64,000 nt of DNA from Phoronis australis (taxonomy: Eukaryota > Phoronida > Phoronidae). This document shows positions 48,401 through 60,485 of this stretch, in pieces. The notes below the pieces were generated by a model. The model was not told where the DNA came from. It saw nothing but the letters and a program-made list of their open reading frames with translations, and did no database searches. The stretch lies in the NCBI GenBank assembly GCA_002633005.1, contig NMRA01000076.1:680564-744563 (forward strand), given 5' to 3'. Each line of letters opens with the position of its first letter. Position 1 is the first letter of the stretch. Position numbers and translations under genes: made by a program.

Positions 48401-51400
48401 GACGTTTCATCTTCATGTTTATAAGTAGAAACTAATAATCTTTGTACCCAAGTTGTATTTAAGATCTGAATTAAAATATATGAAACAGGCTAAAAGTGAT
48501 TTAACAATGTCTATTTTTCATGACACCTGAAATGCGCTTCTGATCTCAAGCAAAATTCATTCTAGGTGTCAATTTTTATTCCAATGCAATGTTATGATTT
48601 TTACTGAATAGCTTATTCATGTTAGTTGGGTAACTAATCTGGTAGTCCCGGGGGTTGGGTGTGCTATAAAATAAAGAAACTCACTCATCTAGAGAGTTTA
48701 ATTGGACATAACATAGCTTTGAATAGAAACTGCAGTGAAAAAGTCACACTTGACTTCTGAGCGTCACGTACCATATACCCCTAATATTGGGCGCACTCCC
48801 ACCCAGGACAATATGTGAATTATGTGCTGCTAGCCTACCCGGCATCCGAGTACCGGGTGAGTTTCCGGAAAGAAACATTTAGTTCCACACAATAAACCCG
48901 TTATTCAGTGGGGTAACAGGTGGGGTTAACATCACCGAACGATGTCAATAGAAATTGATTGCTAAAAACTTACCAAGTAACGTTATGTAGTCTCCCAGTG
49001 GAAATGAATAGACAAAACAGGGGGCTTCGGCATCCACACACTTTTTGTCAGTTGGTTGACCCTTTTGACTACAATTCTCCACGAATGTAGTAACCTTAGG
49101 TCTTTTGGGAATTTCTGACCACCTGTGGAAGACTTGCACCAGGGAAAAAAGCAATAATAAGGCTTAGCGCAACGACGTATTTTGACACCAATTCCGTCAT
49201 TTTACCATCTGCTTACATACAGACAGCGGCGCATGCGCAATTCGATCACCACTAGTACAGCAGCAACACCGCGAGGAGAATTCTCCGAATAGCCCCACTG
49301 GGTCTATCGTTTTCCCGCCGCAAGTGCTTGAATCAATCAGGTCACCAAGAGCGCAAACCTTTCGAAAACACGCTTGATTTTTAGAGAGTCTGTTACCTCT
49401 TAATATTTTCAAAAATTTAATGTGTTGCGTTTAATTTATTTTCTGTTCAACTCAATGAAGCCACTTAATATAAATGCATTCAACACGATTAATGCATTGT
49501 AAAAACCACAAGTCATGCTCTATCAACATTAGATATAATCAGTATACCCCTTTCTTAAAAACTGGGTTAAAATTTAGAAACAAAAGACACAATTTTCCAT
49601 CACTTGCAACGTCGATTTTCGACATGGATGTAGGGGAAGAATATCGGTATGGCGACAACAACACAGAATCGTACCAGCGAAGGCGAGGATTTTCGGATTT
49701 TGATTCGTTTTGTTGTATGTCAGGCAGGGTTCGTGATAACGTTGGTGAACGGTAACAAAGGTCTCACAACTGTCACCGATATAGTCATCTTGTCTGTTTT
49801 CATGCAACCTTCCCTGATGAAAACTTAAATGAAGAGTACCTTCAGTAATTGAGTGAGCACGGTATACTGTGCGATTTATGTTGAATTATTCAACGGTTCT
49901 TTTAGAAACCATTTCACGCTATACCCAAGGCTCATGCACAGTACAACCAACAGCCCTTTTAAGGGCCACCTAACAGTTCCTAGAAGAATTGCTCACTTGA
50001 GAATGTTGAATATTATAAACCTACAAAGGTTAAACCAGTGAAATTTTTACAGCGGCAAACTTTTTAATCCGAACAAATTAATATTTTTCTATATAAGTAT
50101 CTTTTGCATTCATAGGTACTTCTTGGAATTTGTGGGCAAATATGCTTTCGTAGCTTTCTCAGTATGTGAGCAATGAATCACAAACTGTCCAATAACTATG
50201 CTGCTAGTATTGTGCAAGCACACGACATAATCAGTCGGCACCGAAGTTTGAATTTTGTAATAAATTACCAGCAGCATTGCCAAAAGTACTCACGATACCA
50301 ACAGTTCTACTATTGGAAGACCTTAAACAGCGTTTCAATGCCGAATCTGTTGTCTATAATCACATTAAAGTGTTTCACGTTTTTCTATACCACATGACTA
50401 AAAACGATTTTCTTACGTGAAAATTTGAGACAATGGGGAGGAAAACACTGAGAGCAGTCAATACAGTTGACCAGCTTTTCCAAAATTGATTTATTAGGGT
50501 TAACTAACCTACCTCACAGCATAAACGGTCTCGCATTTCTTTCATAAAAGGAGCTTTATAGTTACTGTGTGCGTTTGTGCTAAATTAAACGAAATGGAGT
50601 GTAAAGTTAGTGCCACAAGCGTTCAGCAAATGCTTAGGCTTATCGAGAAACAAAACACTAACTATCCTGCAATTGTTAGAGTGACCATAACCCGTTGGGC
50701 TAATCTCTGTCCGTGAGCCTTGACTGAATGGCGGACAACTTGGTAGCAGCCCCACTACACGGATTAGTTGCTGAAGGTGAACGTCACATACGGGATTTGT
50801 GGTTCGGCTCTATCCGTTCATGGTGATTGCACATGATTAATAGAATATTGAAATTTTGCATATGCTACTAGTTACTCGAAAGACTACAGATAAGGCATCT
50901 GATGTGCCTCTGTCTATCTTTTTTATACAAAAAATCTAACTCTTTTCGCGGGTTAAGCATGCGCGCACCCGGGGGGGCTCAGGGGACTCGAACGAGCCCC
51001 CATTTGGCGAAGTGGGCAAAAAGGTCCGCCATAAAGAAACAAAAACTCCGAAAAAAGTAGAAAACGAGACAAAAGTCCACTAAAAAGGGAAGGACTAGCA
51101 AAATTCAGAGAATGTACAATTCATAGCTCTGAACGTTTCCCATAAATGTAAAAGTAAAATGTCCACATTCTCAATAATTCGAGCCCCCATTTTTTAGGGT
51201 GGGTGTGCCCATGTTAAATTAGACGGTGCACGGTACCTAAACCTGTAACATAATATAGCATTGTTGCCGTTCTCCTACAGGTGTCGGTGCCTTCAACTGA
51301 CACTACGTACTGGTGCAAAGGTTATAACGTTCCGCAGCTATCAAAGAAGCACCATGTGATAAAGGTACGTAAAACGAAATTATATGACAAACTTTGACTT

Positions 51401-54400
51401 TTTTACACGTAGCGTTGAACGTCATATGCATAAAGAATTGTGAAAAACGGATGTGTCAAATCGAGGTGACTTTTTATAATGACTCGTCTTAACTGAGCTG
51501 TGCCGTCGAGTTTATGTTGTGTATTAGGGAAAGAGAGAAGAAATCCTTAGAGGAGAACTGACCAATTAGATAACTTATAGACTGCGTTAGCATGAGTTAA
51601 TCTGTCAGTCTCCTTTGCCACTTCTTGGATTCATATTCCACAAATCTTCGCTCTGGGATCCGCAGGCGTCAGTGTTTTCGGTATCCGCAACACACGTCAA
51701 TTGAACATTATTTATCAAGCGCTAGTTTTCTAGGAAAAAATTGGTTATGTCTCTGAAGGTGCCCGCTTGGTTTTAATTCTTATACTACAATCAATCTGTC
51801 ATGATCAAGGATTAAGTAATAAAAAGGTGTTGTAAGATGAGTCGTTTCTACGTTTGAAACCTCGACATTAATTGCATTCCTCTCACAAAATTAAAACCAC
51901 CAAGTTGGATTATTAGATGTGAACAAACATTAAGTGTTGTAAAATCCAATATTAGCAAATAATTCAAGCTCAAAAGCACAAAAGGTGTCACGTTTATAAG
52001 GCAATTTAAGCTTGGATCTCATGATCTTTAAATAGATGTAGGCAGTTATTTTCATATTTGTCTTGCCAAAAGAACTTTGTTTGGTCAAAACTGAATAAGT
52101 AGAGCTTACAAATTTATTTTGCAGCAAGGATTTGGCCATGTTTGTGAGTCAGTTGTGATGTCACTGCAAAATCGTTGTAACCTTTTCAGTATGAACCATA
52201 CGTTACACCCGGGAACGAAGCTGTTGTTCATCACATCGTGGTCTATGCATGTTATGGTGACGTCAACACAACTGGCGCTCATTTGTTTGAGGCTGAAAAA
52301 TGTGAATACATGCCAAACAACATCGCACCATCATGCATGTCAGCGTTATTTGCCTGGGCAGTTGGTGGTGAGGTTAGTGAAGAGTTCTGAACTTGCAATG
52401 AGAACTCGAAATACACTGGTTAGCTCTGGTGAAACAAGGCTCCCAGCCATTAAATTGCATACATTCAGGTAGTCATGTGGGGAGGAAGCAGTGTAACCTA
52501 GTATAGGTGCCCGCTTTCTCTCTCGAGTCCTACTGTGCCACACTTGAGTCAGGTCTCTAACTCCTCAGCTCGGTTTTAACTATATATTAATGAAGCACAA
52601 AAACGGTTGCAGGTGATCTGTGCAATGGGCCAATATTCGCGGCCTGCGCACGGCTGGTACAACGCCATACCGCCTGCGATTATTATGTATAGTCACATGG
52701 GATCCCCTACACTGATTGACTGCTTTCTGATCTCAATTTATTCAGACATGAAAGGATGGTACCTTCTTTATTAGTAGCACTTGACCAATTTATTCGTTAC
52801 TTCAAATCCTTTTCTGTCATTATCTTTTAAAAGTTACCATGGAAACAAAGTGAAAGGACAAACGGTTATTCAAATTCATAATTTTGATTTTAAGATTTAA
52901 TGTCTGTAATTTGGGACTATAAAACAAAATAAGAACCATCGATGTCAAAGTATTGAACAAATCTTCCAGACTGCAGGACAGTAGTGGTCAAAGCACTGCA
53001 CTATTTGCATGTAGTAAGCTGAGGTGCTCTGAGTCTACTTGCAGTATTAAGGGTTTTTCGTGCGTACGGAGACATGTGTTTCATAGAGAGTGGCTAGGGT
53101 TCTGCACCGTGGTAACAGTTGAACTATCCGTGGTGGTGATTTGAAGAAAACAGAGAATTGATGTTGAATACAAGGCTGCGTTCCGTGAACCTCAAGACAT
53201 TAGCTTACATATGCGGCCAAAACCTTCGCTTATGGAGCGGAACCAGTAAATTAAATCCCACAATTCAACATTCCAACTTCACTGACCAATGATTTATATC
53301 AGTAGCAGCCATTTTGCTAGTATAGGTGACAATCAACAGTTTTTGTTGGTTTTGTGCTTGAAAAACCAGGTCGCGTCGTCTTCACCTTTATGTTCCCCAG
53401 GATGTACAAAACCTGGAAATATGAACAGTATGCTGGACTTCAAAACCTTGCACAAAGTCTACTGAAAATGATTCCAGGGTCAAAAAAGCTTCCATCTTTT
53501 ACCACTAGCACAAGTGCAGTGGGCGACTTGAAGAAAACAAAGATACATGGAGTCACCGTTCGCTTGCAATTGCTATATACTGAGAAGCAATGCATTCAGT
53601 ACTGCCAAAATCCTCCACATCACAGAAATCAAATGAAAAGTGGGTGTCGACCAGATAAACATCCAAGTGTCTAAACGACACCTGAATTTCCTACCAGCAG
53701 TAACTAGTTTCATGAAAACGAGGACGGATCAAGGAGTGGGTCAAGGGGTCAACAACTAGCATTCGTTCAATCAGAACAGACTCAAAAGTCAAGCATGTGT
53801 CAGTCGTGGCCTTCTCATGCAGCACAAAATTTGAAACTGAACGCAGTCGATAAAGCAGGCGTAAAATTTTTAATGAAACTAGGGTGCTAAATTCAACGTA
53901 ACTCCAAAACTACCATAGGCAAGTAAGCGCTCAGTCCTAGTCGCAAAACATTTGCCTTTCATTCCTTGTTTTAACGAGGTTTTGCGACGTCTAGCTTTTT
54001 TCTCAGGACATTTGGTGCACTGAACGCTACCTTGTTTGTGTGTAGTGACGTAGCTCCATATCGTTATCCTGTTACTTTTTCAGACGTTTTATTATCCTGA
54101 GAATACGGGACTTCCGTTTGGAGATGACCAACAGCCTAAGTTTCTGCTTCTGGAAATTCATTATGATAATCCGTCAAGACGAGCTGGTAGGTAAAGCGAA
54201 TAATACTTGCGTACCCAGAAGTAGTAAGCATGGCCACAAACGTGATGGGTAAACTGAGCAAAAATGCGTAATGAATGATAGTTAAATTTTCTGCTTAGAA
54301 CACCGTCCCACATTCTACATCAGGGGAGAGGTCGTACTTGCTTTGACGTTACTTTCATAATACGACAGGGTGGAAAGTGTTCCAGGTTGATTATTTTACC

Positions 54401-57400
54401 AAACATGAAATAGATTTTGTGGCACCAAGTTCTATGACTAGAATTGTCTCTCATTAGGATAGCTTTAGTATTTGGCAATTCAAATACTAAAACGAAATGT
54501 TCATGTTATTCATTTTATATTCTAGCATTGCTCGCGTTTTCCGTCTGAAACAGTTGTTTTACTTACACGTCGTGCAAATTGTACTGACATCTTTACAAAG
54601 TTCATTGTTATCCATTCGTCTCTATTTCCATTGTAGATTGGATTGATTCCTCTGGACTTAAGTTAACGCTTACACCAACTTTGCGCGCCGATGACGCCGG
54701 CATGCTAATCGTCGGTCCTAGTATTCATGAAGGACAGATGATACCACCCGGCCAATCGTCATTCACGACATACGGCTACTGCAACAGTGAATGTACAAAG
54801 GAGGTAATAAAAGAAAAATGTGTCTTGCTTATGTTTCTCTTTCCTTGTAATCTCTTGAAATAAATGTACTTGCCCGCAAAAGGTATAAAACCGACCACTT
54901 TTGTCTAGCTGGAATGTAGAACCTGTTTAGTGTGGTTCACAATGTATGGTGGGTCCGTATCAAGCTGTCAAAAGTCAAGGCAATTATCATTGGAAACATT
55001 ATTTGGTCCTTGTTTCATTTTTGTTCTAAATGGCAGTTTAATTGAAATTCAGAACAAGATTAAACCACACATCTTCCGTTTTCAAGGTTTGTCAACCACC
55101 TGTGGAGTTGTCGTTTCTTGAAGAAAGCAACAATAGCTTTTTTGACGCTAACTTCATCAGGCCACAGTTTGTATGGCAATTTAATTCTTTCAGGGTTTGG
55201 CTAAAAATCCCAATGGAATCAAAATATTCGCTGGAATGTTACACGCTCACTTATTGGGCCGGAAGCTACGTTTACGTCACATCCGGAATGGGAAGGAACT
55301 CGAGCCAATGTTCGAGGACAACAACTACGACTTTAACTATCAGGAGATGGTTACTAGGCGTTCTGAGGCGTCTTTACTAGCGGGAGATGAAATGCAAATG
55401 GAATGCAACCTGAACTCGCAAGGAAAAACAAATATTACGCGTGTATGTACAATACTTTACAACATAATTTTGATTTATTCTCATTGTTCAGCAACAAAAA
55501 TGTTGAAATATGTTTACTTGTATTTCATTACTGATGCATAGTTGTACGACGAAGGTCTCTACTACACAAAAAAGCCTAACCAATTTTTGTGCCTTTTGAT
55601 TCTGTAAATCCATTGAATGCGCATTTTGAAATACAAGTAGTTAAATTTTGTCTGAAATATTATAACGATGGTCATCAGGATAGGAAGACTTAATAAACGG
55701 CAATAAACCCGGCTTTGACCGTCAAAAATAACTTTTGATTAAGAGAACTTTAGAAAAGTTGGTCTCAAATAGCTCATTACTCATAGTGATTTCCACGCTA
55801 TGTAGGAACAGACATTTTAGTATTGCTTTATACTATTTTCGTCGCATGAGGTGACAACGTGACAAGTGATTATCGAGCCTGATTTCAAGCAAAGGCGAAC
55901 TCGCAGTTATCCCCACGCGCCTGAGTCGCTTCTGATTTTAATAAAACTAAGCAAGTTAATGCCAGACCCATGTCATAACGGTATGTCGCCTGAATCAAAA
56001 GTTATTTTTGACGGATGTCTTGTTTATAGACAAATGTTGTTTCCTGTTGGTCTTTTCTAGGGAGGCTTGGCAACAGACGACGAGATGTGTTTGGTGTTTC
56101 TGCTGTATTACCCAAGAACCCAACTAACCGGATGTTACAGTTACACTCCTGGCTACACGCCATACTTAAATGAAAAGAAGATTAATTACACTTATATTGA
56201 TCAGTAAGTTACGATGGCACTTTTGCAGTGGGTATCACGTGATCTCCCGAATGTAAAATTCGTTTGCTAATCTCACAGTGTTCCGTCTGTATGCTACGAA
56301 TTCAAGAAAGACTCTCATATTTCTTGGAGGTTTCATTAACTCAATATAATCTAGTAGTGTTTGTAAAGATAGAACAAACAGTTGAAGGTTACTGGGTACA
56401 AACTTTTCAGGTCGCAAAATAATTTTATTGTGAAGTTACTTTGTTTAACATTTTCAAGTTTACCTTTGCAGCTTTGTACGCGAACTAAAGCATTACAGAA
56501 GTACATGGTAACTGGAGAATAAACTTGTTCCCAAAAGGAACGAGACTCAAAATTATACATACGTCAATAGAGCAATTTACACTTTTACAGAGTTGGTTAC
56601 GCGTTGGAAACTGGAAGTGCCAAATATTATTTACTTGTCTTCTGCAGTGCCGCGAGAGGTTCCTTTAAAATTAGGAACCAACAGTATAGGTTTCTAGTTA
56701 TCAAGAACAAAAGTAAATTGCGTAATATTTCAAATGAATCGATAAGGTAGAAAGATGACGGTTAATGGGGCTTTGTTGTTTTGGTAAACTGATCGTTTGC
56801 CAAACTTGAGCTTAAAATGATGATTGACTGCAGCGCCGCTTGGAGGCGTTGTGAAGCAGCGCCAACATTTACCATGTTACAGTCTCTATTTTTGAATAGT
56901 TTTTAACCATTCGTTTATGTCCATTTCAATGGATTTGATGTAATTTGAATGCCATTTGTTTTACGATCCTTAAAGTGCTGTTCGCAATTATCGGCATTTT
57001 CACGAGCGTACAAACCGTGCAATTTTCCCGACACCCCTCCGTCTCCCTGAAAGCTTACAGAAATGGCGATATTTTTATGAGGTCTGTGTTTTGTGTCTGT
57101 TCAATTGCAAGTGTGATTCAAGGTTATATGCCAGTGTTGGTTTGTGAACTAACGCGGTAGAAAAGCAAAACATTAGTTTCAAACAATTCTCCGTGTTTTT
57201 TGCCTAGTTGAATCTTGAGAAGATTTCTGCTCTTGGTTGTTTCGTCACGTTTTACGATGCAAAAAAGTGCTTTAAACGTTGACATCTGTAATTTGAAATC
57301 ACCATTTTTGGCGTCAAAACTGTACACTAACAGCAACCCCCGACCCTAGCCCTGAAAAGAGTACGGTTTTTGCACTCGCGAAAAGGCGATGCTTATGAAC

Positions 57401-59100
57401 AGTCCCTTATTCGGTTCCTGTTACTTGAAGCAATGATGTGAAGATCACAAGTGGTCAGTACGCAGGTCAGAAAGCTTCCGTCGCATTTGAAAAATTCACG
57501 TGGAACGAGGAAAATGCACGTTTACTGGAATCCACAACTAAAGAGAGTTCCTACGCCGCAGTTTGCATGATTGGCGGGACATTTCTTAACGTAAGTATTA
57601 CGTTCTGTTCAAACCAAATCTATACTCAAAGAAAAAATAACGCAGGTGGTTGCTGTTGAGACCAAAGTCGGACTTCTAGCCTATTCTCTCAAGCCCATTG
57701 CAAATAGGTGCAGTCTTATTATGGGCGTTTTCGACTAAACAGAGCAGCTACAAGAATAGAAAACCACGTTATGCTCCCGTCTTCCTTCACTGTATTCGAT
57801 TGAAGTCGAGTAAAAGATGGTAAAGGGTATAATTCTTGAAAACTGCGTTTATACGGAGTCCACGAAGAAATAACCAAGTAAATGAAAAATATCAACTATT
57901 TTGATGTGTTTTGAACAAATTCTATATAATTATCCCTCAAGGGGGTTTAATTTGAGAGTTCGAATCGAGACGTCCAATTACGGAAAATTAAAGGGTGTTT
58001 TTTTTAAATATTTTATCTTTAAAATTTTTGAAAACACGCCATCTCTTCTTGTGGTATATCAGAAACTTCAGCTGTCCAATAGTCCCAATGAAAGGGTTAG
58101 GTTAATAAGCTTACTAATGACGGTTCTATAGTGTCATAGAGGAGATCTAAGCACAATTTCCAAAGGAAAGTGACGTCGTTCCTCTAAAAGTGCTTGCTGT
58201 TGGCGTTTTTGTCGTGACGGTGGAGGAGGATTCTTCCAAAATCATAAAGGATAATCCCTACAAGAAGGAAGTATTGCTTGATCAAACCCCACGAAATGTG
58301 GCTTTTTCATTGAAGCTTTCTGCACGCGGAACTGTCAAATTTTCAAGTTCACTCTGTAAATGGCTGGGTGTAATAAACTTTCAGCTGCCCCCCCATTAAT
58401 ATATAGTCGAGTCGAGTATATCTACACGTTTTTAGACGATCCTCTAGTAACTGTTGTGGTCGTCAACGAAATAGTCTGTGTCTGAATTAGTTCGAAATTA
58501 GTTCGAAAATCTTGAGACCGGCCGTGGTCGTCTGTTCCCTCACTTAATTAATTTTTCCATTCAGGACCGTGATTAACCGGGAGGCACCCTAACTCACCGC
58601 AACGTACCCTGACAGTTTAACTTAGACTGGGCGCATAGATATGTCCTGACTTACCGTTTGGAAATACGTCCCTTTGACTGTGTAGTCTCGGATATCTAGA
58701 TTCAATGTTTCGCCGAGTCTGCTGGGCCCATGTTAGTTTGCAAAGCCGGGCTGATAACAATGTGACACCTTAAACTATTTCCCCCAAATGCTGTGTAACC
58801 ATTTATTTATGCACATTAGACAAGACTTTCCAAGTATTGATTCACTGCGCCAATGAGCATACTATGATATTCCTATTCAACAACTAAAAGTTCACATTTA
58901 CTGACTTGCTACAGATGACGAAGCCTTGGGGAACATATCCCGCACCTCTCACCATCAGCACCCCCTACCGACCACCTGCCAGACAATGTGTTCAACGCAC
59001 CGCGACAACGCCAGGAGCCGTAAACGTCGGTGTTTCGTCGCTTGCAACGCTTACCCTGCTTATACATGCGGTTCTTGCATGTTTGGTGATTGGTTTTTAA
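41486..59100 (+). CDS. MOXD1: Gene B: DBH-like (MOXD1-type) copper monooxygenase, 10 exons found, exon 3 missing
   Basis: Exons: 41486-41767, 43106-43252, 51281-51364, 52190-52372, 54084-54186, 54637-54803, 55194-55442, 56061-56203, 57431-57590, 58915-59100. They total 1,704 nt (567 residues) without the 168-nt exon 3 of gene A. Because exons 2 and 4 are both phase 0, the message would stay open but lack the end of the DOMON domain. Copper ligands are all kept: H167, H168, H258, H339, H341, M414. Exon lengths equal those of gene A except exons 9 (+3), 10 (-3) and 11 (-3). The 8-kb gap between exons 2 and 4 contains an N (43291) and a P-like transposon, so the exon may be lost to an assembly gap or a real deletion. 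Confidence 0.88.
42437..42484. repeat. (GA)n microsatellite
   Basis: About 24 nearly pure GA units, in intron 1 of gene B. Confidence 0.97.
43106..43252 (+). CDS. MOXD1: Gene B exon 2
   Basis: Forty-nine codons, phase 0/0 (acceptor CGTTTCAG, donor GTGAGT). It encodes DRHAAGKTEPSVDDSQDYVL and ends TCDNDDMIIN, closely matching gene A exon 2. Confidence 0.92.
45229..46080 (+). pseudogene. THAP-domain protein of the P-like element, frameshifted
   Basis: Exon 1 (45229-45326 or 45325) starts MGKDAFCSAINFMNL and ends DVSFFRFPKDPER before GTAAGG. Exon 2 starts at 45907 after GTTCAG with CKRWEL. A one-base shift then leads into LMNRDATDLSKNRKICSHHF, EESMFMNEEQAG and a stop at 46078-46080. FFRFPKDPER-C-W...ICSHHFEE is the THAP pattern. 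A later open stretch (46200-46373) reads WFSYFTKVDQIETFYEWLAC and may be a further exon. The frameshift could be a base error or real decay. Confidence 0.6.
46590..46870. other. G/C-rich imperfect repeat inside the P-like element
   Basis: CAACACCCATxTGGCxxxCA occurs twice (about 46689 and 46767), with CCCCCTGGGAGGGGGG nearby that could form a hairpin. The function is unknown. Confidence 0.35.
47266..50940. other. Intron DNA, no gene recognised
   Basis: Several short ORFs occur (47686-47892, 47929-48117, 48945-49154 minus, 49197-49412 minus, 49474-49755, 50173-50397), none with a known motif or paired splice sites. An open run at 50594-50718 (ATSVQQMLRLIEKQNTNYPA) is short and unplaced. Confidence 0.4.
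50950..51215 (+). repeat. Dispersed repeat, inverted copy of 38220-38465 / 32945-33165
   Basis: Its reverse complement shares, in order, AATGGGGG, TTGAGA-TTGTGGACATTT, GTCTCGTTTTCTACTTTTTT and GGCGGACCTTTTT with the intergenic copies. It lies just upstream of gene B exon 4. Confidence 0.75.
51281..51364 (+). CDS. MOXD1: Gene B exon 4: CuH HH pair
   Basis: Twenty-eight codons (acceptor CTCCTACAG, donor GTACGT). It encodes VSVPSTDTTYWCKGYNVPQL and ends SKKHHVIK, with the same phase and length as in gene A. Confidence 0.94.
52190..52372 (+). CDS. MOXD1: Gene B exon 5
   Basis: Sixty-one codons (acceptor CCTTTTCAG, donor GTTAGT). It encodes YEPYVTPGNEAVVHHIVVYA, then CYGDVNTTGAHLFEAEKC and WAVGGE, matching gene A exon 5 throughout. 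Confidence 0.93.
53335..53700 (+). repeat. Dispersed repeat related to 8950-9215
   Basis: Shares ordered blocks (CAGGATGTACAAAACCTG, CTTGCACAAAG, TTCCATCTTTTA) with the gene 0-A intergenic region. The ORF 53354-53674 that crosses it has no family motif and is not supported as a gene. Confidence 0.5.
54084..54186 (+). CDS. MOXD1: Gene B exon 6: HYDNP
   Basis: 103 nt (acceptor CTTTTTCAG, donor GTAGGT). It encodes TFYYPENTGLPFGDD and LLLEIHYDNPSRRA, keeping the third CuH His (H258). Confidence 0.94.
54637..54803 (+). CDS. MOXD1: Gene B exon 7 (single copy)
   Basis: 167 nt (acceptor CCATTGTAG, donor GTAATA). It encodes WIDSSGLKLTLTPTLRADDA, then GMLIVGPSIHEGQMIPPGQ and CNSECTKE. Only one copy exists here, supporting the view that the doubled exon 7 in gene A is not ancestral. 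Confidence 0.93.
55194..55442 (+). CDS. MOXD1: Gene B exon 8: HAHL
   Basis: Eighty-three codons (acceptor TTCTTTCAG, donor GTATGT). It encodes GIKIFAGMLHAHLLGRKLRL, FEDNNYDFNYQE and LAGDEMQMEC, with CuM ligands H339 and H341. Confidence 0.95.
56061..56203 (+). CDS. MOXD1: Gene B exon 9: DEMC
   Basis: 143 nt (acceptor CTTTTCTAG, donor GTAAGT), leaving two bases over. It encodes GGLATDDEMCLVFLLYYPRT, then GCYSYTPGYTPYL. CuM Met is M414. Confidence 0.94.
57431..57590 (+). CDS. MOXD1: Gene B exon 10
   Basis: 160 nt completing the split codon (acceptor ACTTGAAG, weak pyrimidine tract; donor GTAAGT). It encodes NDVKITSGQYAGQKASVAFE, then FTWNEENARLLESTTK and SSYAAVC, aligned with gene A exon 10. 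Confidence 0.88.
57591..58914 (+). other. Gene B intron 10, nothing identified
   Basis: It is not alignable by eye with the last introns of gene 0 or gene A, although those two match each other. ORFs 57901-58131 and 58190-58399 have no recognisable motif. Confidence 0.5.
58915..59100 (+). CDS. MOXD1: Gene B exon 11: diverged C-terminus with hydrophobic tail
   Basis: Sixty-one codons plus TAA (acceptor TTGCTACAG). It encodes MTKPWGTYPAPLTISTPYRP and later VGVSSLATLTLLIHAVLACL, ending VIGF. The plan (KP-GTY..PL.IS.PY..P.RQC) is that of genes 0 and A, but it is far more diverged than those two are from each other. A candidate AATAAA lies at 59560-59565. Confidence 0.9.
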   Translation: MTKPWGTYPAPLTISTPYRPPARQCVQRTATTPGAVNVGVSSLATLTLLIHAVLACLVIGF

Positions 59101-60085
59101 CATGGATGACAGTTTGCCGTGGTATATACTACTCGGCGATACTTTCCAAAAGGATACATATAAGCCGGACATCATCGGCATGTCTGTGCAAACATCCAAA
59201 TATCGAAAAACTGTGAATTAACTGATTGTAAAAGTGAATATCTTCTGAGAATAGAAAGCGTGTAGACTTTGATTTTCAATTGAATTCGTCCTTTTAGTAA
59301 TGTAAGTCAAAAAAGGAAGTTACATTAATACCAAAAGTAGGTTATTAAGTGTACAGAAATTTTTATTTGATACATGTACAAATGCTCAAAACAAAGTCTA
59401 AACAATAATGATGCAGATTTCTAAAATGTCGTTTCGCTTGCGTTTTATGCTACTTTTGTTTTTTCATACAATTAAGTGTTATTTTTGATTGACAGCCTTT
59501 CATGTAAAAGAAGAACAATTTAAGAAGCAATTCCTTGCAGAATTTTGGAAAGAACTGTAAATAAAACATAGTTTGTAAAGTTTCGCGTGAATCTGATCAA
59601 CCATTACTGACGGACATGATGTTTTGAAGTTAGGAAACTGATTTGGACATTTTTCTAAGATCCTACTGACATATGTAACGAGGGAGTTGCCTGAAAATAA
59701 ATCATTGGCTGCTTGAAAATATTCAGTCTTTTCATTATCCAACACTTGCATAGGAAGGATCAGTACCGGATTAAGCTAATTACGCTACAGCTTGGGGCCC
59801 CGCGCAAAATAGGGTCCCATATCGTCAAAAGTTGTGGGGATGTGGAAAGCAGGGGAAATCCATTAAGCTAAAAAAGATGCGCCTTAGATTTTCGCGCGAG
59901 ATAATAGCCTCACCTCGTCACAATGGACTTTCATACGTCGTGGCGACAGAAAGACTAAGGTGAAAAATTGTGACGACCTTGTACTCTTCGAAAGTATTGG
60001 CTTCAGCTGGGTAGAGATACGCATCGTGCAACAACTGTTATAATTGTTATAATTACGTGTTCCAAAGAAAGTTCGTGAATACAAA
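59101..60085. other. Gene B 3' flank, no gene recognised
   Basis: A+T-rich. Near 59765 the text ACCGGATTAAGC with TTGGGGCCCCGCGCAAAATA resembles the end of a dispersed DNA transposon. No coding region is supported. Confidence 0.4.
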
Positions 60086-60485
60086 CAACTCGTGAATAGC
60101 GTTAGTCAAGATTGCCACGGATAAGCTAATCATGAACTTATGGGTTACAAAGTGGGACATATCGTGTCACGCTTGAAGACAGCGACAGCCATTTAGCGCT
60201 TGGGTCTTTGCTGATGGTATGACTTACCTATCCATGAGACAAGGTTCCAGTAGGGACTAGCTAATGTCAATGTCCTCTGACTCATGGTTCATCAAAAAAC
60301 GAATTGTGGCCCCTCCAAGAAGAGCACACAGTGGTCACCTCAACCACAAACGTTTAAAACAACGTTGACAACACCTCTATAAGGTCAGTTTCCGCATAAT
60401 ATAGCGCTGGTGTTAATTTGTAGTGAATGCACAACACTAAGGCAAACCTTATTCTAGAGCCTGTATTTGCATCTTCCTGTCATAT

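Larger units (their letters stand above)
43253..51280 (+). other. Gene B intron between exons 2 and 4 (8 kb), includes an N and transposons
   Basis: No counterpart of gene A exon 3 could be found in any frame. The N at 43291 marks a contig joint 39 bp after exon 2. The contents are a G-rich repeat end near 44160, the THAP transposon 45120-47258, and an inverted dispersed repeat at 50950-51215. ORFs such as 43548-43748 and 49474-49755 are unrecognised. Confidence 0.75.

Noticed and set aside
53354-53674. 106-codon plus-strand ORF as a separate gene in gene B intron 5
   Set aside because: It overlaps a dispersed repeat also seen near 9100 where the frame is not kept, and has no domain or splice context.
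57940-57985. GAGAGTTCGAATCGAGAC, tRNA B-box-like
   Set aside because: No matching A-box, acceptor stem or anticodon arm could be folded around it.
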